Shown: one piece after another, positions 1 to 11,098 of the stretch
Layout of the letters: each line of letters starts with the position of its first letter
Numbering within the stretch: position 1 is the stretch's first letter
Source: Punica granatum
Taxonomy: Eukaryota; Streptophyta; Magnoliopsida; Myrtales; Lythraceae
Direction: 5' to 3'
NCBI RefSeq assembly: GCF_007655135.1
Contig: NC_045127.1
Location: 44,465,538-44,529,537 of the forward strand
Length of the DNA: 64,000 bases
The notes under the pieces: generated by a model
What the model was told of the DNA's origin: nothing
What the model saw: only the letters and a program-made list of their open reading frames with translations
The model's database searches: none
Position numbers and translations under genes: made by a program

Positions 1-2070
1 CGCATTACCTTTTAACACAAACCCTTGATTCATCTATAATATAGCAGATAAGTTTGAATTTTTTTTTTTGAGATGTTGCTTTATAGATACTAGAGATTGT
101 CACATGTCAAGCTCAATTCTATTTTTTTTTATCGAGCTTCATATTTCATGGACTTTCCATCCACGCTACGCGTGTTTAATTTCCAAATTTTTGATTCTGT
201 TCATTTTTAATTCTATCTACGTAGGTCGAAATCAAAAAGAAAAGAAAAAAGTTAAGAGGGGTAAAATTAAAAGTACATGTTGCCTAATAAGAAACTGCAT
301 GACTTTACCGTGACTTGAACTTATGTCTGTCTTGACAATGTGAATCGTGTCGCTCAACCCCTAGACCAAGTCTGTTTGGTTTTTTTGGCATCCGTTTCAA
401 CTCTCAGAGACTATGCTTCATAAATCTATATATATTCTGAAATTCCTATACATAAGAACTCTCAATGCATACTCTATAATTAAACACTTGTAAACAAAAA
501 TACAAACAGAAAGTTCCCCTGATTCTTCTTTCATGTTCAAGGGGAGTACTCGAGCAAGATTTGTGAAGCTTTTTCTAGATTTTGCAATTTTATTATATCA
601 TTAGGGCCTCAGGGTTAAATCTGATATGGAGTCTCAAGCAAGGGCTTGCAAAGCTTATTCTCGGTCGAGGGATGTTCGTGGAACCTCTAGGGCCTTTGGC
701 CAAGTCCGTGAGTCCTTTTGAAGACCTTCAATTCTTTGATTCAACAGAGTCTTGAGAAAATCCAAGGAGACTCAACTTCTGCAGAGTTTCTTTAGGTCTT
801 GTACCTCCTTTTCTATATAATTTTATGAAGAGGAAGTTTTCTATTATTACTTCCCAAGATTTAAATGTAGTAACACGGTTTATAGAAAAAAAAAATCTAA
901 TGATGCACCCAAATCATTTTTGCTAATATCAACATCAAGTACGAAATACGAACAACTGAAAACTATTGTTGAAATATCAAATTGATAGTTGTCCTAATTT
1001 CAGATAAAGACATCAATAAACATTTCAGGCTCCGGCCTGTATTCAACCCAAAAGAAAGACACTAGTAAAGAGAAAATGCATTTCACCTAGAATGTTTCCA
1101 GTGATATTAGCATAGGCGTGTGGATCCAAGTAACCCTTTTTCTTTTTATGGTACCCGGACCTTACCCTGGAGGGGATCGGTTCCAAGATTTTGGATTCAA
1201 ACCCAACCCTGTTGAGATATGGAACCAGAACCTACCCCAGAGTTGTATCATCCCGCAGTACCACGGTAGAACCTGTAATTTTTTTTTTCTCTTCAAACAA
1301 CTGAAATATATAACTTCGAAAAAGATCTCAACCACATCAAACACAATAGTATAATACAGTTGAATGTTGACACAAATATATCACAGCTCATCCATCCATC
1401 CACAGATTATCTAATATACAATTACAAATGACAAGAAAGTATAAAATGAAAAAGAAGCGGCAGTTTTTTCGGGTATCGGTTCCAGTTTTGGTTTTGGGTA
1501 CGGTGTACACTAGAGCAACTTCTCAAGTTACCCATTCAGCGGAAAAAAAAAAAAAAAACTTCTCAAGTTACCCTGCTTTGGGCTTCACCTTCGAGCCAAA
1601 CTCTTCACTAGCTCCAACAGAAAGTCCTAGGTGTTCTTGCTCTACTTTCTTGGATGCACCTCAGCCTCATTGATGCTGGGTAATGAAAATTCCGATAAGT
1701 ATATGCTTTATATGTGATAAGATAAAAATGAAAAATAAAAGCTAAATTTGAAAGTTCTATTTTTGCCTCTCTTTATCCCTAATGGAGCTGAGCTGATCTG
1801 GGCAAGCTTATTGAAAGTTACAATCATTTTTTAGCTTCTTCCATTGATATGCCCAAATCGAGTGCCTAGCGAACACCAAAGCTTTTGTACTAGCTCCTAA
1901 ACTGATCAGTTACAAAGCATTACGTGTGGCTCAATGCAGCAAAACATTGGAAAGTCCGGCAGGTGGAGCCCTTGTTCCCACTGTTGAGAAGCCTGGCAGG
2001 GGAAAGTAAGCTATATTTATAATTTTTTTGATTCTCTTGTGAGTCACTCAATCCTTCTTGTTAATGAATC
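1..2070. other. AT-rich intergenic DNA left of Copia-1
   Basis: No coding region is supported. The short open frames lack any recognisable domain or codon structure. The stretch holds homopolymer runs, a segment near 1140-1280 with repeated 'ggaacc/ggtacc'-type wording that could be an old repeat, and the small retroposition footprint at 1518-1573. The last five bases (2066-2070, GAATC) are the left target-site duplication of Copia-1. Confidence 0.6.
1518..1573 (+). repeat. 16-bp direct repeat flanking a 9-base tag and poly(A)
   Basis: The 16-mer ACTTCTCAAGTTACCC occurs at 1518-1533 and again at 1558-1573. Between them are only ATTCAGCGG and a run of A (1543-1558). A long direct repeat plus an A tail is the signature of target-primed reverse transcription, here with an almost completely 5'-truncated insert. 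Replication slippage is an alternative, but it does not explain the A tail. Confidence 0.55.
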
Positions 2071-3745
2071 TGTTGGGAATTGGTGTATGCCCTAGAGGCA
2101 ATCTATCATCAGTTCTGTAATATGACATGTATTTCATTATATTACGAGGCATATCTGTTATTGTGTAGATTGCGTTAAATATGATTTTATACAATAATGT
2201 CCTTGGAATAGTATGTTCAATAGGCATCAAGTGTGACTTGATTGTGAGATCCTATAATTACCGAACATTATTCCTAAATGTCCATAGTCAAAGTATTATC
2301 GTTAATTAGGACAACGATAATACGGTTAGACTAGTGTGGGTGTTGATTGATGACCAAGTCTCACAGGTCATGGATATGGAGATATCAAATCACATCACAT
2401 GTATACATTAAGAGTAATGTGTATTGGACTGATCCGCCATGAGATTGCTACATGGGTTGTTACGTGACTGTCATTAGCATATCTCAAAGTGACTATAGTG
2501 TAATGGTCCTTTGACTTGAGGTCACCATGGATTCCTACGTGTAATGTCGTATATTTTGATACTGTCAAACGCCACCGTAACAGGCTGGTTATAAAGATAG
2601 TTATTGGGTATGCCACAAAGCATGGAAAAGAATGTGAGTGACCAAGATAGGATTTGTTCCTCCTACGAAACGGGAGCGATATCTCACGGCCACTTGGTGG
2701 TTAAGTCTAAAAGTGTATGCATACCCAAATGAGTCGATATAATGATATCGAGCTCATTTGTTCTGATAGACTTACCCGGTAAACCAAGAAAAAGAGATAT
2801 TGAGCCATACAAGGATGTCATCGACCATGCCTTGGGCTCAATAGAGATATAGAGGACAAAGGGATTATATTACACGGTAGCATAGGTCACAAGGTTTGTC
2901 GAGAAATTGACTTTCCGATTACTTGAGTAATAGTGATGCATTGCTAGATGCCGCTCACTGTTTGTAATATTGAAATAGAGATTTCGATATTACTGTCAAC
3001 GTAATTGGGAACCTACAGGGTCACACACGACGACTAAATCGACGGGATATTTTGAAACAAATAAAATCGTCTAATAGAGATTATACGATTTAAGGTGCGA
3101 CCGATTAATCGGATATTTAATGAGATTAAATATGTCGATTAATTAGACTCGATTTATTAAATTCAATAGCCCACAAAAGTAATATACATAAATATATATA
3201 TGTTTGTATGTGTCTGTGCACGCATGCAAATACATATATATATATATATATGGCTATATGTGTATGTATATAAGATACAATTGGGATCCTTAAATCCTTT
3301 TTGTCCCACACCGGTCAAATGGCTTGAAATCCTTTCCCCAAGCCATTATATATACATGGCAGTGTATTGAGATATTAGATATAGATAACATACAACATAT
3401 ATGCACGTGTATATATGATATACATGTATGTATATAAAATGGGATTATTGAGTTGAATTGTTAAACTCATTAAGTCCAATTAAGTTTAATAATTCCGGGT
3501 GTCGCATCGGTGTTTCTTTCGAGTGTTGGCCGCTAGCACCGCCAATTTCGAAGACTCGTCGACAAAGCCGGTGTGGATACCGGTAGAGGCGTCACGCGTG
3601 GGACGCTCGGTCGACAATTTTAAATATTCCAGGTACGCTTTTATTTACTCTTATTCTTCTAGTAGGTCTTGGAATTAGTTTCACGGGTAGGAAATTTTGA
3701 ATTTCTGTTCCTTTTTCGCTTCCGTTGCGCCCCGTGGAACTAGCA
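2071..3745 (+). repeat. Copia-1 5' LTR
   Basis: Long terminal repeat of 1675 bp with TG...CA ends, AT-rich, containing a (TA)n tract near 3233-3250. It is the same length as the 3' LTR at a constant offset of 6517 bp. It should carry the promoter and polyadenylation signals of the element. Confidence 0.95.
3347..3354 (+). promoter_or_regulatory. candidate TATA box in the Copia-1 LTR
   Basis: TATATATA lies in a conserved CCATTATATATACATGG context in the last quarter of the LTR, and the same site is present in the 3' LTR at 9864-9871. A start about 30 bases downstream would leave several hundred bases of R-U5. Position and sequence fit a plant LTR promoter, but no transcript evidence is available. 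Confidence 0.35.
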
Positions 3746-3747
3746 AT

Positions 3748-3760
3748 TGGTATCAGAGCC
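3748..3760 (+). other. Copia-1 primer-binding site
   Basis: TGGTATCAGAGCC begins two bases after the LTR end. It is the usual plant copia complement to the 3' end of initiator-methionine tRNA and marks the start of minus-strand DNA synthesis. The leader between it and the gag start (3761-4446) shows no coding signal. Confidence 0.9.
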
Positions 3761-4446
3761 TAGCTAGTTAGAATCTGAGTAGATAATAGCATAAAATATG
3801 ATTTTATGCTTGGTACTGGTATGATTATGTTTGATATTTGCGGTGCATGACTGTTAGACATGGACTATGTCCTAGTTGTGTTAGTATAATAGTTATACGT
3901 GTGGACTATTATGTAATAGTTACATAATAGTGTATAGTGAGATCGATTAAATGTTAATCAAATCCCTCAAAATATTAAGTCCATATCCTTCCACCGTGTA
4001 ACGCTCGTCAAGACCAAGATCGATGAGTGTGTAGACCTTGCCTTCGCAGGATGCCCTTATCTATCCTAGTAAGACGTGGTGTTTACCAGTGGGTCGGACT
4101 TAACTGAGCAAGCCTAATAGGATTAGGAGTTCAGAGGCATGTAGTTGGGCATCGATCTACAAGATAAATTTGAATAAGGAGTTATTCACCCAACTAATCA
4201 AGAGTTGCATGTGATGCAATTGGGAAAGTGAGTTCCCTACCTAAATAGCCAGTTCTGGGTGAATCAGCCCTCGCTGACTCAGAGCTTGGTGAGATATGGA
4301 TCTTGAGCTACTATGAGAATGATATTCTCTGAATCAATATTGAGGGTCATTGATTTGATATAAATAGTGGGAGCAATATTTATAAAGTCCTCATTAAATA
4401 TTGTTGTGTTATAATACTTATTTTGTATATTTCTATGGTAGTTACC

Positions 4447-7400
4447 ATGGCAGGGAGCACTTCTGGTACTTTCTGTTTGCGATCCGTCCTTGATAAGGAC
4501 AAACTGTCAGGGAATAATTTCCTTGGTTGGTATCGAAACTTGAGAATTGTTCTCACCCAAGAAAAGAAGCTATATGTCTTAGAGCAACCTCTTCTTGCGC
4601 CACCGCCTGACGATGCCCCCCAAGCTGAGAAAGATGCTTATAGTAAGCATCATGATGAAGCCGTAAACGTCGGATGTCTCATGTTAGTCACCATGGACTC
4701 GGAGCTTCAGAAGCAACACGAGAACATGAAGGCGTACGATATGATCGTGCATCTCAGGCAGCTCTATCAAGAGCAGGCCCGACATGAGAGATTCGAGATC
4801 TCTAAAGCACTTTTTCAGGCAAGGTTGACTGAGGGTAGCCCGGTGGGTCTTCATGTACTCAAGATGATTGGGTACGTTGAGACTCTGGGAAGACTGGGAT
4901 TTCCTCTGGGTCAAGAGTTGGCCACAGATTTAGTCCTACAGTCGCTGCCCAGCAGTTATAGTCAGTTCATTATGAGCTATAATATGAATGACTACAATAA
5001 ACCATTGCCTGAACTGCTTAGCATGTTGAGAACAGCTGAGCATGATATCAGCAAGGGGACGTCCGTTCTAATGGTCCAAGGGACCAAAAGAAAGGGCAAG
5101 AGCAAGAGTAAAGGCAAGAAGGCTAAAGGTGCATCCAATTTTGACTTGGGTGAGTTGAAGCCTAAAGCCAAGGTGGCGAAGAATGATTACTGCTTCCATT
5201 GTGGCAACACTGGACATTGGAAGCGGAATTGTAAGATATACCTGGAAGAGTTGAAGAAGAAGAAGGGAAGTGAGACTTCCACTTCAGGTATCCATGTTAT
5301 AGAGATTAATGTATCTACTACTTCTACATCTTGGGTATTAGATACCGGATGTGGTGCTCATATTTGTGGAAATATGCAGGACCTAAAGGACAGTAGATCG
5401 TTGACAAAGGGCGAGGTGGACCTACGAGTTGGAAATGGAGCAAGAGTTGCTACATTAACTGTAGGGACTTATCACCTAGTTTTACCTACTGGGCTTGTAT
5501 TAGATCTTAATGACTGTTATTATGTACCTGCTATTAGTAGAAACATAATATCTGTTTCTTGTTTGGACAAGAAGGGATTTTGTTTCACTATAAAGAACAA
5601 GTGTTGTTCTATGTACATGAATGATGTATATTATGGCAGTGCACATTTAAGTAATGGTCTGTATGTTCTTGATCTAGATACGCCTATTTATAATGTGGAA
5701 ACCAAACGGCTCAAATCTAATGATTCGAACCCGACTTACCTCTGGCATTGTCGTTTAGGCCATATTAGCGAGAATCGCATCTCTAGACTCCATAAGGATG
5801 GATTACTGGACTCGTTTGATTTAGAATCGATCGAGACATGCGAACCTTACTTAATGGGGAAAATGACTAAGGCCCCTTTTACCGGAAAAGGTGAGCGAGC
5901 TAGTGATCTTTTGGCTCTCATACATACCGATGTATGTGGACCAGTGAACAAGCTTGCTAGAGGTGGGTATCTCTACTTCATTACATTTACTGATGATTTC
6001 AGTAGATTTGGATATGTGTTTTTGATGAAACACAAATCTGAATCTTTTGAAAAGTTCAAAGAATTTAAGAATGAAGTGGAGAATCAGTTGGGTAAGAGCA
6101 TTAAAGTTCTTCGATCAGATCGAGGAGGTGAATATTTGAGCTATGAGTTCGCTGACTATCTTAAACAGTGTGGGATTTTATCTCAACTGACTCCACCTGG
6201 AACACCACAATGGAATGGTGTAGCTGAGAGGAGGAATCGAACTTTATTAGATATGGTTCGATCTTTGATGAGTCATGCAAACTTACCTGACTCCTTTTGG
6301 GGATATGCTCTACAGACAGCTGCTCTCATATTAAACAATGCTCCGTCGAAATCAGTTGAAAGGACACCATATGAGATGTGGTATGGGAAGCATCCCAAGA
6401 TGTCTTTTCTAAAAATATGGGGTTGCGAAGCTTATGTAAAGAGATTGTCTTCGGATAAGCTTGGCCCTAAATCGGACAAATGTTACTTTGTGGGGTATCC
6501 TAAGGAAACTCGAGGATACTATTTCTATAATCCCATCGAGGGCAAAGTGTTTGTCGCTCGAACTGCGGTATTCCTTGAGAAAGAGTTTCTCTCCAAAGGA
6601 ACTAGTGGGAGGAAATTAGAACTTGGGGAAGTTCTACCACAAAATGACATTGACCAATCGACGGGCGATGTTGCAGAACAAGTACCACAAGTTGTTGTGG
6701 CACAATCTTCTACACAGGTGACACAGGAGCCTCGTAGGTCTAGTAGGATACGTCATGAGCCCGAGAGATATGGATTTCTCGTGACTCAAGACAATGACGT
6801 ATTGCTCATAGATAATGATGAGCCTACAACCTATGCGGAAGCCGTAATAGGCCCAGACTCTGAGAAATGGCTGGAGGCCATGAGATCTGAGATGGAGTCC
6901 ATGTACACTAACCAAGTATGGACTTTGGTTGATCCACCTGAAGGGGCAAAACCCATTGGGTGTAAGTGGGTCTTCAAGAAGAAGACTGACATGGACGGTA
7001 ATGTGATTACCTTTAAGGGCCGACTTGTGGCAAAAGGTTTCAGACAAGTTCATGGTGTTGACTATGACGAAACCTTTTCCCCGGTAGCTATGCTTAAATC
7101 CATCAGGATCTTGCTTGCAATTGCAGTTTATTATGATTATGAGATCTGGCAAATGGATGTCAAAACTGCTTTCCTGAACGGGAAGCTCCTCGAGGATGTG
7201 TTTATGACACAACCTGAGGGTTTTGTCGATCCACATTGTGCCGGAAAGGTTTGTAAGCTACAACGGTCTATTTATGGACTGAAGCAAGCTTCTAGGAGTT
7301 GGAATCTTCGTTTTGATGATGCAATCAAAGAGTTTGGTTTCATCAAGAATGAAGATGAACCCTGTGTTTACAAGAAGGTTAGTGGGAGCGTAGTAATCTT

Positions 7401-8451
7401 CCTGGTGTTGTATGTAGACGACATACTTCTAATTGGGAATGACATTCCTTCCCTACAGTCTGTGAAGACTTGGTTGGGAAGGTGTTTCTCTATGAAGGAC
7501 TTAGGCGAAGCTACCTACGTGCTAGGTATTAGGATCTATAGAGATAGATCCAAGAGACTGCTTGGCCTAAGTCAGAGTGCATACATAGATAAAGTGCTTC
7601 GGCGCTTTAGCATGCAGGATTCTAAGAAAGGGTCGCTGCCTATGTTACATGGCATAAGCCTTTCGAAGGCTCAGAGTCCTTCTACTCGAGAGGAGAGGGA
7701 CAGAATGAATAGGATTCCATATGCGTCAACTATTGGATCTATCATGTATGCTATGTTATGCACTCGATCAGATGTCTCGTATGCTTTGAGTATGACGAGT
7801 CGATACCAATCAGATCCAGGTGAAAGACACTGGATTGCAGTAAAGAACATCCTTAAGTACTTACGAAGGACTAAGGAGATGTTTTTGGTATATGGAAGCG
7901 AAGAAGAGCTCGTTGTAAGAGGTTACACCGATGCTAGCTTCCAGACCGATAAGGACGACAGTAGATCGCAGTCAGGGTATGTGTTCTGCCTGAATGGAGG
8001 TGATGTGAGTTGGAAGAGTTCCAAACAGGAGACAGTAGCCGACTCTACCACAGAGGCCGAGTATATTGCTGCCTTTAACGCTGCAAAAGAGGCCGTTTGG
8101 ATCAAAAAGTTCGTGACAAAATTTGCTGTGGTTCCTAGCATCGCAGACCCAGTGGATCTCTATTGTGACAACAATGGAGCCATTGCGCAGGCTAAGGAAC
8201 CCAGGTCTCACCAGCGATCCAAACATATACTCAGGCGCTTCCATCTCATTCGCGAGATTATCGACAGAGGAGATGTGAAGATATGCAAAATACCAACAGA
8301 TGAGAATCTCGCAGATCCACTTACGAAGCCTCTTGTGCAGCGCAAGCACGAGGCTCACACTAGGCTAAGGAACCCAGGTCTCACCAGCGATCCAAACATA
8401 TACTCAGGCGCTTCCATCTCATTCGCGAGATTATCGACAGAGGAGATGTGA
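4447..8451 (+). CDS. Copia-1 gag-pol polyprotein
   Basis: Single frame of 1334 codons. I chose the ATG at 4447 because it has good context (ACCATGG) and starts at the conserved gag head; an in-frame ATG at 4435 and an upstream TTG are less likely. Domains: gag; zinc knuckle CX2CX4HX4C (about residues 249-262); aspartic protease DTG (about 299); integrase zinc region (434-468) and D495, D558, E594 (D,D-35-E); reverse transcriptase with YVDD (989-992); RNase H (from about 1160). The last integrase zinc ligand is a tyrosine (CEPY, codon 5848-5850) where Copia-2 has CESC. The C-terminus is altered: a 173-bp tandem duplication shifts the frame, so the protein ends at 8449-8451 in unrelated sequence, whereas the unduplicated frame would end near 8571. 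Protein processing and integration competence are therefore uncertain despite the young age. Confidence 0.93.
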   Translation: MAGSTSGTFCLRSVLDKDKLSGNNFLGWYRNLRIVLTQEKKLYVLEQPLLAPPPDDAPQAEKDAYSKHHDEAVNVGCLMLVTMDSELQKQHENMKAYDMIVHLRQLYQEQARHERFEISKALFQARLTEGSPVGLHVLKMIGYVETLGRLGFPLGQELATDLVLQSLPSSYSQFIMSYNMNDYNKPLPELLSMLRTAEHDISKGTSVLMVQGTKRKGKSKSKGKKAKGASNFDLGELKPKAKVAKNDYCFHCGNTGHWKRNCKIYLEELKKKKGSETSTSGIHVIEINVSTTSTSWVLDTGCGAHICGNMQDLKDSRSLTKGEVDLRVGNGARVATLTVGTYHLVLPTGLVLDLNDCYYVPAISRNIISVSCLDKKGFCFTIKNKCCSMYMNDVYYGSAHLSNGLYVLDLDTPIYNVETKRLKSNDSNPTYLWHCRLGHISENRISRLHKDGLLDSFDLESIETCEPYLMGKMTKAPFTGKGERASDLLALIHTDVCGPVNKLARGGYLYFITFTDDFSRFGYVFLMKHKSESFEKFKEFKNEVENQLGKSIKVLRSDRGGEYLSYEFADYLKQCGILSQLTPPGTPQWNGVAERRNRTLLDMVRSLMSHANLPDSFWGYALQTAALILNNAPSKSVERTPYEMWYGKHPKMSFLKIWGCEAYVKRLSSDKLGPKSDKCYFVGYPKETRGYYFYNPIEGKVFVARTAVFLEKEFLSKGTSGRKLELGEVLPQNDIDQSTGDVAEQVPQVVVAQSSTQVTQEPRRSSRIRHEPERYGFLVTQDNDVLLIDNDEPTTYAEAVIGPDSEKWLEAMRSEMESMYTNQVWTLVDPPEGAKPIGCKWVFKKKTDMDGNVITFKGRLVAKGFRQVHGVDYDETFSPVAMLKSIRILLAIAVYYDYEIWQMDVKTAFLNGKLLEDVFMTQPEGFVDPHCAGKVCKLQRSIYGLKQASRSWNLRFDDAIKEFGFIKNEDEPCVYKKVSGSVVIFLVLYVDDILLIGNDIPSLQSVKTWLGRCFSMKDLGEATYVLGIRIYRDRSKRLLGLSQSAYIDKVLRRFSMQDSKKGSLPMLHGISLSKAQSPSTREERDRMNRIPYASTIGSIMYAMLCTRSDVSYALSMTSRYQSDPGERHWIAVKNILKYLRRTKEMFLVYGSEEELVVRGYTDASFQTDKDDSRSQSGYVFCLNGGDVSWKSSKQETVADSTTEAEYIAAFNAAKEAVWIKKFVTKFAVVPSIADPVDLYCDNNGAIAQAKEPRSHQRSKHILRRFHLIREIIDRGDVKICKIPTDENLADPLTKPLVQRKHEAHTRLRNPGLTSDPNIYSGASISFARLSTEEM

Positions 8452-8535
8452 AGATATGCAAAATACCAACAGATGAGAATCTCGCAGATCCACTTACGAA
8501 GCCTCTTGTGCAGCGCAAGCACGAGGCTCAAACTA
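8190..8535 (+). repeat. 173-bp tandem duplication at the RNase H 3' end
   Basis: 8190-8362 and 8363-8535 are near-identical adjacent copies covering the RNase H tail, from the AKEPRSHQ region to the KHEA region. The unit length is not a multiple of three, so the second copy is read out of frame and ends the polyprotein after about 30 novel residues. The catalytic part of RNase H lies upstream and is kept. Confidence 0.93.
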
Positions 8536-8576
8536 GATCTATTGGCATTAGACAAATGCCAGATTGGCTCTAGTGC

Positions 8577-8587
8577 AAGTGGGAGAT
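8577..8587 (+). other. Copia-1 polypurine tract
   Basis: AAGTGGGAGAT sits immediately before the 3' LTR. It is the expected plus-strand primer site and its position matches plant copia elements. Confidence 0.85.
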
Positions 8588-10262
8588 TGTTGGGAATTGG
8601 TGTATGCCCTAGAGGCAATCTATCATCAGTTCTGTAATATGACATGTATTTCATTATATTACGAGGCATATCTGTTATTGTGTAGATTGCGTTAAATATG
8701 ATTTTATACAATAATGTCCTTGGAATAGTATGTTCAATAGGCATCAAGTGTGACTTGATTGTGAGATCCTATAATTACCGAACATTATTCCTAAATGTCC
8801 ATAGTCAAAGTATTATCGTTAATTAGGACAACGATAATACGGTTAGACTAGTGTGGGTGTTGATTGATGACCAAGTCTCACAGGTCATGGATATGGAGAT
8901 ATCAAATCACATCACATGTATACATTAAGAGTAATGTGTATTGGACTGATCCGCCATGAGATTGCTACATGGGTTGTTACGTGACTGTCATTAGCATATC
9001 TCAAAGTGACTATAGTGTAATGGTCCTTTGACTTGAGGTCACCATGGATTCCTACGTGTAATGTCGTATATTTTGATACTGTCAAACGCCACCGTAACAG
9101 GCTGGTTATAAAGATAGTTATTGGGTATGCCACAAAGCATGGAAAAGAATGTGAGTGACCAAGATAGGATTTGTTCCTCCTACGAAACGGGAGCGATATC
9201 TCACGGCCACTTGGTGGTTAAGTCTAAAAGTGTATGCATACCCAAATGAGTCGATATAATGATATCGAGCTCATTTGTTCTGATAGACTTACCCGGTAAA
9301 CCAAGAAAAAGAGATATTGAGCCATACAAGGATGTCATCGACCATGCCTTGGGCTCAATAGAGATATAGAGGACAAAGGGATTATATTACACGGTAGCAT
9401 AGGTCACAAGGTTTGTCGAGAAATTGACTTTCCGATTACTTGAGTAATAGTGATGCATTGCTAGATGCGGCTCACTGTTTGTAATATTGAAATAGAGATT
9501 TCGATATTACTGTCAACGTAATTGGGAACCTACAGGGTCACACACGACGACTAAATCGACGGGATATTTTGAAACAAATAAAATCGTCTAATAGAGATTA
9601 TACGATTTAAGGTGCGACCGATTAATCGGATATTTAATGAGATTAAATATGTCGATTAATTAGACTCGATTTATTAAATTCAATAGCCCACAAAAGTAAT
9701 ATACATAAATATATATATGTTTGTATGTGTCTGTGCACGCATGCAAATACATATATATATATATATATGGCTATATGTGTATGTATATAAGATACAATTG
9801 GGATCCTTAAATCCTTTTTGTCCCACACCGGTCAAATGGCTTGAAATCCTTTCCCCAAGCCATTATATATACATGGCAGTGTATTGAGATATTAGATATA
9901 GATAACATACAACATATATGCACGTGTATATATGATATACATGTATGTATATAAAATGGGATTATTGAGTTGAATTGTTAAACTCATTAAGTCCAATTAA
10001 GTTTAATAATTCCGGGTGTCGCATCGGTGTTTCTTTCGAGTGTTGGCCGCTAGCACCGCCGATTTCGAAGACTCGTCGACAAAGCCGGTGTGGATACCGG
10101 TAGAGGCGTCACGCGTGGGACGCTCGGTCGACAATTTTAAATATTCCAGGTACGCTTTTATTTACTCTTATTCTTCTAGTAGGTCTTGGAATTAGTTTCA
10201 CGGGTAGGAAATTTTGAATTTCTGTTCCTTTTTCGCTTCCGTTGCGCCCCGTGAAACTAGCA
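8588..10262 (+). repeat. Copia-1 3' LTR
   Basis: 1675 bp, essentially identical to the 5' LTR (three substitutions by eye). It is followed directly by the right GAATC target duplication. Confidence 0.95.
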
Positions 10263-10267
10263 GAATC

Positions 10268-11098
10268 GTCATACATCTTTTGGACTTTACATTTTGAGGC
10301 TTCCAACATGCTGGCATGCTTAATTATTCTTCCAATAATGTAGCAAAAGGCGACATGTTGACAAAATTCAAGCTTGAATACCAGATGATTCCACTGAGTC
10401 GACAATTTGTAAGTTCTGTAGGATATATCAGACTTTTCCAAATGGATACAATTTGGTCAAGCAAATGGTTAGTTTTTTATTTTTTTTCCCGCAAATGGTT
10501 AAAATTCTATTCAAGCAAATGGTTACATTTTTATTCAAGATATTTTCCCTCAAATGGGTTGAGATATATTCTCCTTCTTTTCCCTTTTCGGTCTGTTAAT
10601 TGTCTTGAGGAGAACGATACTGTGATTTGCAAAATAAGTGGACAACCTTGGATGTCAGGAAAAGCTAAAAGCAGCAGGCGAGAGGAGAGCCCGTCCCTTA
10701 AGATTTCCATGGCAGGGTGTTAAGCTACCCAAACCTCGTTCTTTTCACATCCCCGAACCATGACTAGAGCACATGCAGATAACACATCCATGACTTTTCA
10801 TATCCCCGTTCTTTTCATTCAGTCTCTCCTCTCCTAGGCCAGTATACATTCATCATCGATTTAACATCTTGTTTTAACTTCATGGTTTTAGGGAGATATC
10901 ATCGATTATCGAAAATCATGTGAAGCTGATGATACTGAGAAGCCTGACAAAGATCTTACTGAATGTTTGTGAAAGTGCACAGAACAAATTGCATGTATAT
11001 TACATCAATATCAACGGATTGTTGTCATAATCCATTCCTCTTTTGGCACATGATATTTGGTCTTATTGCCAGATATTCAATCAGACAAGCTTTGTCTC
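10268..11098. other. intergenic DNA between Copia-1 and SDR copy 1
   Basis: No gene is supported. Three degenerate copies of GCAAATGGTTA lie between about 10459 and 10530. A 135-codon plus-strand frame (10316-10723) runs through these repeats and is judged spurious. The right end should hold the 3' UTR of SDR copy 1. It does not resemble the block B that follows the other SDR copies. Confidence 0.5.

Larger units (their letters stand above)
2071..10262 (+). mobile_element. Copia-1: complete young Ty1/copia LTR retrotransposon
   Basis: The 8.2-kb element has two 1675-bp LTRs (2071-3745 and 8588-10262), both starting TGTTGGG and ending AGCA. A primer-binding site matches the initiator-Met tRNA, and one long gag-pol frame precedes a purine tract. 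It is flanked by GAATC at 2066-2070 and 10263-10267. By eye the LTRs differ at only three positions (around 2952, 3541 and 3736 in the left copy), so insertion was very recent. Domain order GAG-PR-INT-RT-RH is that of Ty1/copia. The gag sequence suggests the Tork/Angela group, but the lineage is not certain. Confidence 0.95.

Noticed and set aside
6634..7236. 200-codon minus-strand frame within Copia-1 pol
   Set aside because: It is a shadow of the conserved reverse-transcriptase region on the other strand.
10316..10723. 135-codon plus-strand frame
   Set aside because: It contains a tandem-repeated GCAAATGGTTA phrase, no domain and no paralogue near other SDR copies.
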